From: Trogon surrucura
Taxonomy: Eukaryota; Chordata; Aves; Trogoniformes; Trogonidae
DNA: 64,000 nucleotides
NCBI GenBank assembly: GCA_020746105.1
Contig: CM036618.1
Coordinates: forward strand, 43,988,014 to 44,052,013
Direction: 5' to 3'
The translations under genes and the position numbers were made by a program. Position 1 is the first letter of the stretch; each line of letters opens with the position of its first letter. The notes beneath the pieces were generated by a model. The model was not told the DNA's origin. It did no database searches and saw only the letters and a list, made by a program, of their open reading frames with translations. Shown one piece after another: positions 12,736 through 26,705 of the stretch.

Positions 12736-15700
12736 AAAGTGCAGACGTATGTGTACTCATTTATAAGAAAAAGAGAACTTGAACATAAAATAAATGAAGG
12801 CCCCAAATGCCAAAGAAAAGTCACTAACTTAGGCTGTTCCTTTTATTTTGAATCATCTTTTATATATATATTTCTGCAGTTTGCAATTAACTGAGAATTC
12901 CTATATTTCAGAGGTTTGGAGATAGTTGTTAAAAAACTCAGCTAGATTCCCATAAATGGTTTCAAGTTGAGTTCTCAAACTTTTGGACACCTTACTGTAA
13001 AGCTATGTTGCAGGAACAGTTTTGCTTTTACAGAACTAGAGAAAATGATATTTATTTATTTTTTTCCTCTAAAGAATCAGTCATTTCTCGCTTCCTAAAT
13101 TCTGGGCAGTTGAATTACCATAAAGGATGTAGTCAAATCTATTTTTCAACAATGTAAGTATAGCTTACACTCAAAATGCAACTAAAAAGACAGGAAAATC
13201 TTAAATAAACAACCAGTGAAGAACAAATCCAAGTGAAAGAAAAAAAAAGGTTAGAGATCATATTGAAATAGGGTGTGGACATCCAGTTTTTGATCCCAAG
13301 CTACACAGAAAGAAAAGAGTTAGAAAAGGCTGGTAAGATGTGCTATGAACAAGGAGAGAGCACTTCTAAAGGACCTAGTATGAACACACAGTGGCAGAAC
13401 TGGTAAAGAAGATCATCAATTTAAAGTTATTTCTTTAGAATTTTTTGAACAAGTTTAAAGCCACAGCCCTTCTACCAGTTCCTTCCTTTGTGTCACTGGA
13501 TAGTGTCACAAGGAATATTAGACCTCCTAGATATAGCTTTATAGTTGTTTAGCATCAGTGCATAAAAATCTCACTTTCTTTGCCATTTTGGCATTGTGTA
13601 TAAAAAGAGCACACACCATGAAAGACTGTCTGACCTGAGTTTAGTTAGGAATTTTCCTTTAATCCCAGAATTCTGTTCATTCTTTTTTTATTTTATTGCT
13701 GCCTCCCATTATTAGTCAATCAATAACTGTCTATTAAAAAACAGAACCCATGAAAGTTAACGTCAGTAATACAAAAAAAAAAAATGCTGAAGCAGTGGAG
13801 AGACTGGGCCAACATATATGTCTAATAAACTGTGAAAGTAAATATTAGTTATAAATGTAGGAACTAGCCTATGTCAACATAGATACTTAGATATACATGA
13901 TAGAGCTGGAGTCATTCAGGGCTTAATTGCATTGCAGTTTGATTTGATAGTTTGTGGTGTCTTTTAATGTTTGACTTACTAGTTCCCAAAGTTTTACTGA
14001 TTCAGAGAAAGATTTGCAGACACTCCACTCTAATGCAACAGATGGAAACACATAACACTTTCTCTAGGTACATCACAAATCTCATTTGATGGCTGGTTCT
14101 CTTTTGTCACTGGCCAGGTCAATATAGCTATAGATTTTGAAATAATTATTTTTATAACTACAGAAGAATAAACACGGTACTACATATTTCTGTATTTTGT
14201 AAAATATAGGCAAGTGGAGGTGTTTCTAAAAATCAAATAAATAAATAAAAAAGTGCTCAATTTCTCCTCTCAACTATCCAAGTTGCAACTCAGTTTTAGA
14301 AACACTAAATGTCAGTCATCACCTACTTATTTCCCCCACTATGTAAGATTTCTGGTATGTTATTAATGGTAGTAGCTTATAGTGTGTACTCACCTGTCTA
14401 CAAATACATATTCTCAATATTCACGTAAATAACGTCTGTAGACATAGAATAGTATTTGGAGAATTGCTAATATGCCATTTCAGTGAAGTTAAGATATGGG
14501 ACAAACAGAAGTGATTCCTTTTTACCCAAGTTTAACAGATTTGCTAAGTCTAGATTCAAATGATTCTCCCTGCTTTCACTGGTACTGTAACACAGACCCC
14601 GGCTTAGACCTGCAATGAAATAGACATGGCTAAATGCAGCTGTTGGTGCTCACACTGATAGGGTAGTATCCCAAAGTCCACCCAAACATTGCCTAATCCA
14701 GAAAGTTCAATATTTACTGGGACAGAGAACAAGGGGGATTGGCATGTCAGCATGATGCAAAAACTCACTGCAGGGAATAGTGTGATAAACAAGAGAAACA
14801 GCTACTATAGGAGCGATGCTGAAAGTCTCACCTTGCAACACCCTGTAGTAAGTAAGTAAGGCAGTGTTGAAAAATAAACCATAATCAGCACACCACGCAC
14901 TTGTTTTATTCCCCCATCTGTTGTTTCTCCAGATCACTCAGGCTGTTCCCTGCTTGGTATGGCAGAGTGCGTGCTGGCTGTTGCTAAATGCCCAGCTGTC
15001 CTCCTGTAGCGCAGAGAGATGTGCCTAATCGGGGTTTATAGCTTCTGCAAGGAGGCAGGACATCTAAGAGGCTAAAGGCTATTTCTAAAGGCACTTTATG
15101 GATCTAGCCCCTAGCAATTTTTCACTCTGAAAGCTGTATAACCACTCTGTCAGAACCAATAGGCAATAAGAAGGTCTAAATTCTACTTTTAAGGTTTGCA
15201 ATTAATAAAACATAAATGACAAAGAGCTTGAAGGCCTCCTTCCCCCATGCTGAAAAATGCACAAGTGAATTATAGCAACTGGGCATTTAAGTGTGTGCAA
15301 AGATTCCTGGTCTGAGGCATGAATTAAAACAAAGGATTTAAGCAAAAGTACTTTTATTTGTAGTAAAGGGAAATGTGATATCTAAGAACTGTTGGACGAG
15401 AAAGTTCGATACAAAATGATTTTTAAAAGTTAGATCAGATGCTGCCTGTAAGGAACTGCAAAATGATTTCACAATTTTGAATGCCATTGGCAATAAAGTG
15501 ATGATGAAATTCGATAAAGCAGAAAGAAATGCACAAAGGAAAAATAAGGTTAACTATACATACACAGGCAGGGACTACAAATTAACTATTGTTTGAGAAG
15601 AAAAAGTAATGAATTAATATTAGACAGCTCTCTGAACGCATCAAGTCAAGCACTCAGTATCAAGTAAAAATGTGAAAAAGGGTATTTGGATGATTAAGAA

Positions 15701-16889
15701 AGAAACTGTAAACAAAATAGAAAACATATATATATACCACTGTATAAATACACTGTATCGCTATATCACTGTATAAATACATCATACACTCTTATGCTGA
15801 ATAATTCATGCAGCCCTGGTCATTCTATTTCAGAAGAAAGAAGGGCAAGACAGAGAGAGAGAGACAGAAGGAGGAGGTAAATTCATGGGATCTAGGACAA
15901 ACTCAGACTATTAAACATAGTGCACATCCTGATTTAGGAAGCATTTAAACTATACATATTGGATACAGAGCCCTGAAGATGTCTGGAAGTCAACAGGTGA
16001 AGGTGTCCTAATCTGTAGGGGACAGTGGAGGACTTGTAACAATTGGTCTGTACCACTACCAGGGCAGGACACCTGCCAGGTACACAGGGCTGCTTGGACT
16101 TGTGGCTTGAGCCAGTCTTACTTTATGCACAACCAACAACAGGAAGGGATTGACAGGAAAAGTATAGGCAAGGTTAAAAATAAATAAATGAAATTACAGG
16201 CAAAATATCCATGCTGTCCTTTACTCTCAGGATACATTATAACGCTCTTTTTTTTTGGTTATTTTTTTTTTCTTTTTTTTTGAAGCCTTTTTCCTTTAAT
16301 TTCACATGGCTACTTGAGGTAGCTGGTATTAAATCCCTTCCCAAATCGTGCATCCAGTTCAGTGTCTGAGCTCAGAAGGTAGGTCAAACTGTAGTTTTCA
16401 GAGCTTATAACACCTGTCCCAGCTGAAATTACTGTTTTTTTCATTAGGTAGCAGAGGTTTGGAAGGTGCCACACAGCAGAATCCTTTCTCCGGGCCGAAA
16501 GATAGATACACACATCTTCCACATTTTCTATCACACCGGAAACAGGCACAAGTTACATAAAATCTGGAGCCTGGCTAAACATAATTAGTAGAAATATTAC
16601 CTATGTTTTGATATTGCTTTATTCTGAGCTTGTTAATACAAGAAGTTTTATGCAACTGAATTAATTCAGGGTTCTTTCAAATACGTAAAAATGTAAAAAA
16701 TCCTGTATTATGGGGAGATACTATGACATTGCTTTGCAACCTTTTTTAATGGTAAGTGGGCTGTTGTAAAACTTTGAGCTACTTTTGATTGTACAGGAAC
16801 TTAAGCAGGGTAGTTTTTGTAAGCTGACACCATGGCTATATGATTTAAATCCAGTACTACTTCAGTAACAATGGAGAGAAATCACTGAT
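12736..16889. other. Intergenic sequence
   Basis: No gene was recognised. The segment 15120-15310 is of higher complexity (AACCAATAGGC, TTTGCAATTAATAAAAC, CTGGGCATTTAAG) and is a weak candidate noncoding conserved element. A TA-rich patch at 15726-15780 holds two exact copies of CACTGTATAAATAC, and a short GA repeat is at 15851-15866. Confidence 0.5.
16244..16283. repeat. Poly-T tract
   Basis: Three T runs of about eight to ten are broken by single G, A or C bases. No flanking retroelement body was recognised on either strand, so it may be a simple repeat rather than a retroposon tail. Confidence 0.85.
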
Positions 16890-17170
16890 GTGGGCCTGAT
16901 TCTTCAAGCACTGCTGAGCGTTGTGTCTATTCTTTATGCCTGGTAAATTCTTTAGCAGATGAAGTTTCTACATTGATAAAGCAATTCCTGTAAACCTCAG
17001 TGCTAAAATGGTACCCTGAGGTGATAAGAGTTTAATTAACTTAAGCAAAGTTCAAATTGAAGATAAGTGCTTGGCTATTGGTGCCATTTGATAATCCAAT
17101 AAGCCACCGTTTACCAAAATCTTCACGTAAATGATGGACAAACGCAACTAATTAAGGATTTTTGGCAATG
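16890..17170. promoter_or_regulatory. Candidate conserved noncoding element (NFI, forkhead and homeodomain motifs)
   Basis: Within 140 nt are TTAATTAA (17032-17039), GCAAAGTTCA (nuclear receptor DR1-like, about 17045), AGATAAG (17061), TTGGCTATTGGTGCCA (17071-17086, a full NFI-like palindrome), CCGTTTACC (forkhead-like, 17107-17115) and CTAATTAAGG (17148-17157). Such density without a repeat signature is typical of developmental enhancers. Function is inferred only. Confidence 0.3.
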
Positions 17171-18599
17171 TTTCTGTTCTGACTTTCAGTTATCTCCTCC
17201 TTAGCTAGCTGAATTGTTTGAATCCTATTCAGAGTCACCAAGATATTTGTAAATGAGGTCGTTGTCTCCACTAGAAAATACTTAAATCATTCCACTGCTG
17301 GAAGAGACTAAAAATGGACATCATATTGATAAGGTGTCAGAACAACCAACTTGGTATCACTCTGGTATACATTCAAGATGAATGACTCATGCAAAGCTCT
17401 GTTACCCTGAAGGAGAAGAGAAATTTACCCAGTGCAGTCCTCGAAAACATATGAGAAAAAATACAATGGGCAATTACCTATAGTACCCTAAACATCAATA
17501 CTTTGTAGTCAGAAGTACCAAGTAAAAAGTGTCTATATATGCCGAAGTAATAGAATATTCCATTACCAGCAGCAGTCTCTCAGCTGTCATACCAGTACAT
17601 CTGACGAACTATAACTATGTCTAAGAACAGTTTCACTGGAGACAAAGATCTGAGCCTTTCCAGTGTGCTTTCTGATAAACTTTCCCAGGCAAAATGGAAG
17701 AGCTGTGAGGAGGATTTAAATGGAGACATAGTCTGCAGCAAGAAAAAAAGTGACTTCCTGTAAGAAGATCTAGTCAATAATTCTTAAAGAAGCTGGCAAA
17801 ATGCCTTTTCTCAGGGAGACATAGAAACTGGTTTTGCTCTTTGCAGCCTAATCATTAGACATGTCTGATCACTGAAGCAGAGGAGAAGGAAGTGAGGAAG
17901 AGATTAGACTGGCCACGTTGTAACTTTCTTACTCCTGAAGAACTCTTACCTTGGAAATCAGGGTAGTTTAAAATGTCTAACAGACTGAAAATAGAAGTTT
18001 TCCAGTTTTCTTCTAAAAATAACACCCGTTTTATAGACGAAAAAAAAAAGCCAATCCATACTAATTAAAGTAATTCCAAATTTTATCAGAAATTTTAATG
18101 AAAAGTTGTAAAATGTATTTTTTTTTTCAGTGAGCAAAATCCCCCTTATATTTTTACATAATACTGAAATTATTATCTTCAGCTTTAAAACTGCTCAAAC
18201 TCTTTTTTTCCCCTGCTCATTCACACCTGTGAATGTTATCTTTTTGGCCTCTTTCTGATCTAGAATGAACGGACATTTTAAAATGTCCTGGATTGGCTGG
18301 AACATTATAATTTTTTTTTGAGTATTTCTCAGCAAAGCCTGTTTGTAAGTAGTGGCAAACTCCCACTGATTTCTCTGTATGAGAAGGGCTAACAGGATGC
18401 TCTCTGCCACTTGCTACCAGCATCAGCATCAGTAGGAGTCAATCTGTATCATCCCAGCTTAAAATTCTTCCCCAGTAGGATCCTTGGAAATGTTTGATTT
18501 AGCTGCTTCTCCTTCTCCTTTGCTCTTCTATATATATTTTTTGTGTATAAGAGGGGAGCTAGAAAGAAGATGGGGAAGCAGGGTTATATTAGTTTGAGG

Positions 18600-19105
18600 A
18601 GCTTCCAGGGCAGGCTTCCAGGGCAGTTTTGCTGGCTCTTCTCTCCCTAGCAGCATCGCCATGTCCTGCTTCGCCATCCTCCTGAAATCCTCATGCTCTT
18701 CAGATGTGGTCTTTCATTCTTGGCATTAGTCATAATCCTCAGTTTGTCAGGTGTGTGTTCTGGCCTCTCCCATACACCTCTGTTTACTCTTCCTCCTGTT
18801 GCCAGTCTGTTCCTCCCTTCTTCTCCATTCCTTTCCACGCTTCTTTTCTACATTTCCATTCTCTAATCCCAACTACAGTCCTTATGCGCTTTAAAAAAAT
18901 GCCTCATAGCGTTCACTGTGCCTCCAAACCAATCTCATGATCTTATGGTTATAACTCTTGTTTTGCTTCCCCTTTCTGCTTCCTTTGTCTCCTGCCATTA
19001 TGTCATTTCTATTCAGGCTGTCATCTCTTCTGGAAAGGGATTTTTCTTGTTCTCTGTTTTGCAAAGCACCTGGCATGTTTTTGATTCTGTCAAACAAATA
19101 ATAAC
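18600..19105 (+). repeat. Probable ancient CR1/L3-type LINE 3' end
   Basis: This pyrimidine-rich stretch of about 400 nt ends with GTTCTCTGTTTTGCAAAGCA, CCTGGCATG and CAAATAATAACAACAG. That layout ('TGT..TGTACAGCGCCTGGCAC...CAAATAATAATAA') is the usual 3' end of L3/CR1-like LINEs and related SINEs in amniotes. The upstream C/T-rich part fits the strand bias of such elements. Family assignment is from memory and the copy is much diverged. Confidence 0.4.
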
Positions 19106-22100
19106 AACAGATATGAAATTGGCAGTGCAGCAGAATGCTGGTATCAGGAAGCAATAGAGGTAAATTACACTATCATTGTCATTGCCATGTATACACCACT
19201 ACTTGACAAAAATTCTCATTGACTAGCTAGGTAAACAGCAAAATACCCAGAGATTCCCACGGAAACACCTCTAACATGAAGGAAATGTATTTGTGTGAAT
19301 TTCACGTTGGATCTTAATGAGTCACAGTGTTATACTTGACAATTGGAAATAAAGGAAATAAATGAATGAGGTGCAGTTTTTTCAGATGGGTGTTAGGGTA
19401 TAAAACTAAGAACCGAGAACGTTTTTAAAACAGAGAAGCACAAAAAGGGTGGAATGGGTGTGTTCAATTTAACCTCTGCTTAATTAAAAATGCATACACA
19501 TGGTAGTCAGATTCTAGCATGTGAACTGATAAAGTAGACTCTCCTTTAGCCTAACTCATACTATCAGAAGCACTCAGTATTGCTGAAGAATCTTATAAAA
19601 CATTTTAACTGACTTGTCTCAGTCACTGTAGGATAGGCACACCAAGGCAATGTTTATGTTACTTGCATTGCCAAAAAACCAAAGATGTGAATTTTACTGT
19701 ATGTTTAGTGACAGGCTAGTCATATGAAGTCTCTAAAACAATATAGCTTTAGGACAAATGGATGTAGGCCAGGACTGAAGAGAAATTATTTTACATATGG
19801 TTAGCAATCTCTTAACTAAGTTACTTGAAAACTCTTGAGAGGAAAGCAATTTATTTCAGGCATTGAGACAAGCCAAAGTAACACTAATACTAAAGAAAAA
19901 TAAACCAGCAGAAGAATGTCCTCCTGCCATACCAACCAATATTCTTGCAGCTGATTCCAAAGTAATATCTGTCATTCCAGCACATGGATTAGATTATTTA
20001 ACAGTGTGAATCAAAGGGAAGATACTCATTCAAGAGAAGAGCATTATTAATACATTGTAGCATGCCATACATCTCTGTCACCAAACTGGACAAAATGGGA
20101 GCAGATGTTTTATGATAAGCTGAGAAGAGGATCTGACGATATTAATAGCCATAATGTCTGAGGCTTAGTAAAAAAAAGATGAAAAGTTATAGGAAGCAAC
20201 ATGATGGGGGGACAGAATGTTTTTTTTCTGTCTCTAGTGTAGTGTCCTAGGGATTAATTTTACATGAAGGGAAGGTATTAACTAAGCTAAATCTCATTTC
20301 TATTAGTTTTTTTTTCTCACCTGTCCTTTAAGACCCTAGTAATGCAAGGAATGCATGAGAACAGAATGTAGCAAAAAGGAACTCAGAGGATAAATCCTTT
20401 CCAAAAGGAAGACTTTTTTGACTCTGATAGTTTCTTTTTACTGTTTTGAAGTCAAGTAACTCTTTGAATTAGAAAAAATGATTGACATGTGAATTTATTC
20501 AAAGCTAAAGGCAAATGGTAGTCATAAATAGCACTTAGATGCACAGGTATTTAAAACCTCAGGTTACGTTTATATTGGCTCCGTCTCTACTGACATTTTT
20601 TGGTCAGCACCAGGATGAAAATCTCCAGATCAAGAGATTCATGATATAGTGTACGTATATCCTGGACTGTGACATGCCTTTACTCTGGGCTGCACCTGGT
20701 TCTCACTGCCAAGTACTGTTTTTACCAGAGCAGAGACCAACAAACTAACAATTATGAAGCATCAGCAAATGCAAGATGAATATCCCTGTGTGACACATAG
20801 AGATAATCGATCTGAAAATTTCCTTGCATCTGTACGACCTTGCTATTCATTATCATAATGCTCCATTTGTAGCTGCCTTGCTGCTCAGTGTCATTCCAGG
20901 CTGGAATTAGATGCTCTATCTCCCTGGAAAGAGATAGAAACCTAAAATGATTTGGAGAAACTGAAAGCCAGTGAAAGACAGTGGAAAAACTGTCTGACAA
21001 GACCTGCTGAGGTAAGGATGGGTCTTCGGTTCTTGGCCACGATACCGGTATGGCCAGATTTAGTACTGATTTATGCAGTGTCGGAGGCAAGCCAAGGCCA
21101 TTTTCTGTAGGTAATAATGGGACAAAACTGGCACACACACATGTAACCGCCCACACCATTACTGCCACAGAAAGGAAACTCAATGAGAACTAGTTCTCAA
21201 AGGGTCCTGGGTAGGTCATCATGTATTCCAGCAGTAAATCTGGATGTGTCCCGAAGAAAGTATTTCCAGGCATTCACAGCCCCAAACCTCTGACAGTAGA
21301 AGCCTAAATTCATGCTTTCAACAGGAAACACAGGCAAAAGAAGGATCAAAGAGATTATATGAATTTTATCTAATAATTGAGCAATGGCAGAATCACATGG
21401 GAAAGTGTGGTGTCTGCAGATCAAGCTATAAGCTCTTCTGGGACATGACATGCCACTCAACCTCTTCCATGAAAAAACTCAATTTTACTCAGAACAAGTT
21501 TCCTTATTCCCAGCAAACTGGCCTAAACATCAATTTCATACTAAGAGGAGGTTTCTGGAAAGGAAAGATGCTTCAGGAAGGGAAGAGATTGCACAGTGCA
21601 GGAAGGAATTTTGAAGGTAATTTTAGATTTGGCTCAGCCTAACCAACCTTTTCCCAGGCAAGCAGCTGCAGCTCAAAGTGTTTGATTACCTATGAATACC
21701 TACAGAGGCTTTCCTTTTCCACAGAGTGGCTCAAAGTATCATGCTGGCCTTCTTGTAACATCTTCCCACAGCCCAAAGCTGTAGAGTCAGTCTTACTCTT
21801 TTTATGCCTTTCTCACCTAAGAGATATGTAAAATTTCCATATGTTTTCAGAAAAGAAGTAGGCCATTCATCAAATCACAGAAAACCAAGGGGAGTCTTCC
21901 TGGAAACAGAGGTAAAAGGATGCCAGACAGGTGTTACATTTCCACTAGCCATGTATCCTGAACCATGGGTAGAAACAATTCAGCTGTCAATAAACATGAG
22001 GGGAGTCAGTCTGGCTTGTTCTGGCATTTACGCTAGACAAGGAGAGCTCAGTGACAGCTTGATGTCACCTCTGTGAGATATCTCCATATTTTCGGCAAAT

Positions 22101-25100
22101 GGCTTCTACCAATCTATATCATATTCGTCTACTTACTCATGTTCACTGACTTTAGCTAACAAGGGTTGCCATCATCAAGATGTCTTAAATACAAAAACAA
22201 CAGGAAAAGCACAACAGAACTTATGATCTAAGCACTGCCAAACAGAATGCTCTTTTGCAAAAGTGTGCCACAGTGGGTCAATGAAGATGTGCAGATTCAT
22301 AACTGTATGCTGATACATGGTTTCTGTTTCTCTGGGATCTAAAGTGAAACACTGTTAATTTAGACCCAAAAATTTAACCTTAAATATCATGCAACCACTT
22401 GTAAAAGCGTTATGAAATATATAATATCCATTCCTCTTTGATTTTACATTTAAATAACTTGGCAGCATCTGATATTAATTAAAAAAAGATAAATTCAAAA
22501 TTACACAATCTTATTTCAAATTATAGGTGTAAAAATGGTTTCAGCTGCTTTGAAGGCATACTTTATACGGATTTTTTTTTTTCCTTTTCCATAATTATTA
22601 AATGCTTTACTATACTAAAAGTGGGCAATATTTCTAGGGAATATCTTCACTCTTTTTCAGCAAATAATTCAGAAGCAGATAACTCAGGTAAAGCATTATT
22701 TTCTATATGATTTCCATTACTCCAGCTATATTCATTTAATAAAATCCATCAGAAATAGGTTCATAACAGTATAAACGAATGAAACTTCTTCCCCATGCAT
22801 TATTGACAATATAAAATTACATAAAGTAACTCTATCTGCCCATTGCCCTGAAATAGTCCCTTCACCAGGTGTTTTGATTTCTGCAGTTCAGATCTCTCTT
22901 ATATCGTATTGCCAACAGAAAGAATTGGATATTATTTTAAATGTATTCCATTAGCTTCTGTCACTGGCGTTACTGAGTAGTTCACAGTCTGGCTGCTTCA
23001 GGTCTTCTGTATTCACCAGTCCTCCTCCCCTATACACATACTCATGGTTTGGTTTGTTTTGACTAACACTAATGATTTCTGCACTTAGAGAGCAGTTCAC
23101 TTCGCGTGGTCTCCCTGATCCATAGCTTATTGGCCACAGACAGATGTGCATCTCTTGTTGCTAGGGTACTAAATGTTCCTTCCTCACTGTCATCTTCTGT
23201 TTACCCCACAGTGAAACATGGATGCTACTAGAGAAGTGTTAATGACTAATGCCAGCTATTAGAGAAATTATAGTAGAGCATAGTGCAAAAAATAGTTTCT
23301 CTTTATTGCTGGGAAAACAGCCTTGAAGAGTCAGAGGTACCTCGGTGTAAGGAAACAAACATGGATACTTGCACACGGATATTTATATTATGATACTCAA
23401 CTACTGCAAGAAAGGTACTGTCTGGGAGACACCTCAATGTTAGGCAAATGTTTTCATGGGACGGGAAGCAGCTTCTGACTGACATTTGCAACAGACAGCA
23501 TACAGTCTATCTGGGATGCTTTTGCCATCAAGTAGAAAGCATCAAAGAGGATTTGATTTGTCTCTTGCACAGGTTTCGGAAATTCTGAGGTATTGAGACA
23601 ATCATTTCTCTTGAAAAGAGCACTACAAAGAAATGCATGAAAGCTCCTATTTCTTATTATTTTTTTTTCCATCTTCTCCACCTCCTTTCCTGCTCTCGGC
23701 AGTGGAGGAACTAGGGTGTGCAGGGAAGCTATATAGTAAGGGGCAGCCTTTCTCTCCACAATAGTAATCAATCACCTGTTCATAGTATTGAGGCCTAGTA
23801 ATATTAAAGGAAAATTATTAGGAATCCCTCTCTGTATGTTGCTTGCCCAATTTTGTCCTGTAGGCACATTAGCCTGGATTTGAATCTAACCCTGTCCTCC
23901 AGCAGCCCATGAGGAACAAACACTGGCTACTGGGGAAGAGGGCACTTTTATTTTGTGTAGAGTAACATAAGGGAGGACATGACGGGCTACTCGAATAAAA
24001 GAGTCAGGAGAGAGACCTGGAGTGAAATGGCTGAGGGCAGGGGCTCTGAACTGCAAAGATCCTGAAAGAGAAACACAAAGATTGCCCAAAGTCACCGACA
24101 GGTCCAGCACCTCCTCTCAGCCTCTCCTTTCTCACCTACAGAGCCCCTCACTCTACCCCAGTTCCATTCTCCTGTTGTTTGGATCCATCTCACTCTTCCA
24201 CCGACCCCACACAGAAGAACCAGTGCTGCTAAAACCAAATAAATGGTGAAGACTTGATCTAATTCTGTGCAGTTCTGACTGAAAAGAACACCCTGAGATT
24301 CCTGCACCTCCTTACGCTTAAGTTACAGATGCATTCTTGATATAAGCTGGCTGGTCCCCAAGGAAAGGAAACCAAAATGTTTTCCAACAGACATCTTAAA
24401 ACATCCAGCCCTTCAGGAAGCCAGAAGAAGCTGGCATAGGAAGACAGGTTGAATGATAGTCAAGAAATTGCTTGACTAATGTTGCTACAGACATGAAATG
24501 TGCGAGATCAATGTGGATACATTCTATCTATCATTCTTCGGTCTAGCTTCTTTCAAGCCACATTTGGATGTCCAAGTAAAATTAATAGATGCTTTTTCTT
24601 CTCAGTGAAGTGTCAATTTTGCAGCAGGAAGTTCATTTCTTAATGGAAGAAATAAACTCAAAGTTTTCTTGGTAATTCTAAGGAAATAAGATAATTTTTT
24701 ATTGCTTTTAATAGGTCTTACAGACTCCTCATAATTCCTTTCCTTTTGTTGGTTTTTTTTTTTTTTTTGGCACAAAATGGGAATGCTTTAGTTAAAGACT
24801 TGAGGCTATAATGTCTCCAGTTTATAAATTACTTGAAATAGAGCCATAGAACTCTAGTACCAGACACATAAGTCTTTGGGCATGGCTTAAGCACTGAGTG
24901 TGTTTTTCAGTGTTAGCCATATTATGATTCATCAGATGACCTCTAAGTTTTTTATTACTAGTATTAACTATTATTAGCATCACAGTTTTACAACTGATTA
25001 TTTGGTTCAATTAATACAGAAGCCTTGGTCCATGGATGAATAGATTTTCTGTTCCTGATTTAGTTGGTTCTGGCAGTAGGCATTATGTCTTGTTTTGTCC

Positions 25101-26639
25101 AAGACTCATTTGGCTGACTACACAAGTTTTGCATGGCTGTATCGCATCATTTTTCACAAGCTATCAAGACATCAACTATATTTTGACTTGTGGTTTTTTT
25201 TTTTGGACACTCTAATTAGACATTAATTTCACCTAATTTGTATAGTATCAGTCCTAAAATTTGCTATCATTACTCTAAAGAAAACTACTCTAAAATATTT
25301 TGTGAGTGTAAATATCATCAGAGTTCACATATTATTTTCAGGCTTTTAATGTAAAATTCTCCTTTCATGTCTCTTTCAAGTCTGCTTGAATGAGCTGTGT
25401 ATTACCAGTTGCTTTCCCATCTGTCTCAATTTAGTCTCTTTGACAAATTCCAATCTGGCCTGAGGAAAAATAAGAGCACTGAAACCTCTCCACATATTAG
25501 GTATATTTTATTAACAGTGTCTCTTTAGTTAAACAAAAAATCTCAACACTCCTTAACTCTCTTGCCAGCAACATCTTGTGAAGCGCTACAACTTAGATTC
25601 ACATATTCTGAATGGCTTCACATCCCTCTTCTTCCATTCCCTCCCACCTTCTGACGTTTCACCAGGTACGAAAGTGAGGGTTTTCCTCTTTAACTTTTAA
25701 CCTTTCATAATCTCACTGGACAGAACCTCCCATATAAACTCCAAATGACTCCCTTCACTTTCAAACTGCTTAACTCTTACCCACCCTGAAAGCGCACTGA
25801 GAATATCATGGATATTATAGATACACTAATTTTGTCACTTAGCCTATCCCAACAGATTTTAGTCTAAATGCATGTGTTAATTATCCTAACAAAAATCTCA
25901 CAAAATCAAATCCATTCCGCCACTACTCTTTTGTCAAGATACTGTAGATTTTATATCTATGGTTTATTTTCTTATATTTTTTTCAAATTAGTGTATGGAA
26001 TGCATTACAAAACGTTGAGTCCAGTCATACTTTGGGATTCACAGATCATTCCTTGGATTTTTTTCTTCTTTGTTTTCATGTGGATTTTTTCCCTAAACTT
26101 TTGTAATCCCTCTCCCTTCTCCATCCCTCCCCAATATTTTCTGGAGGAAATTTAACCACAGAACTGCCTATTTCCAAGTAAATAGATGGCTGCACTATGC
26201 AAACAATAAAGATCTCTGTTTAAAAGTAATTGTTGGCTATGTTTGATAAACCTTAAGAGAATAGGAAGGAAAATACAGAGTTTCTTGCTTTACTGGAAAT
26301 TAGTTTAAGGCTAAGACTTTTGGATAGTCTTGCGAATTCCAAATCTACCATCTGCAAATCCATTCCAAGTTAGTGGGGGGTGGGGAGGGAAATTGTCTGT
26401 TTCTACATATCCGTTAATTCATAAGAAGTACAACCCTAACAGGTCCTGAATATGTGGTAGCCTTGCTGTGATAGCTGCTCAGTAAATCATAGCACCAATT
26501 GCCTGAACACCCCTTCAGCACTGCCTGCCAGAATTAGTGTTAGGCAAGAATTTGTATTGTACTTTTCTTAAACTAGATTTGTCATTCTCTCTGGGAACTG
26601 TTCTCTTCCACAAGCGCCCCAAATATCACTTGTTAAAAA

Positions 26640-26705
26640 TGAAATAAAACAAACAAACAAATAAACAAGGTAATCAACAAACAAACAAGGAAACCAACAA
26701 CAAAC
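26640..26705. repeat. Imperfect (CAAA)n low-complexity tract
   Basis: AAAC/AAAT-type units include two copies of AAACAAGG (about 26663 and 26683), indicating local duplication. It is intergenic, 3' of EPHA7. Confidence 0.85.

Noticed and set aside
20752..21183. Minus-strand 143-codon open frame in the intergenic region
   Set aside because: It starts with a signal-like hydrophobic stretch, but I recognise no domain and see no splice or regulatory support. Frames of this length occur by chance.
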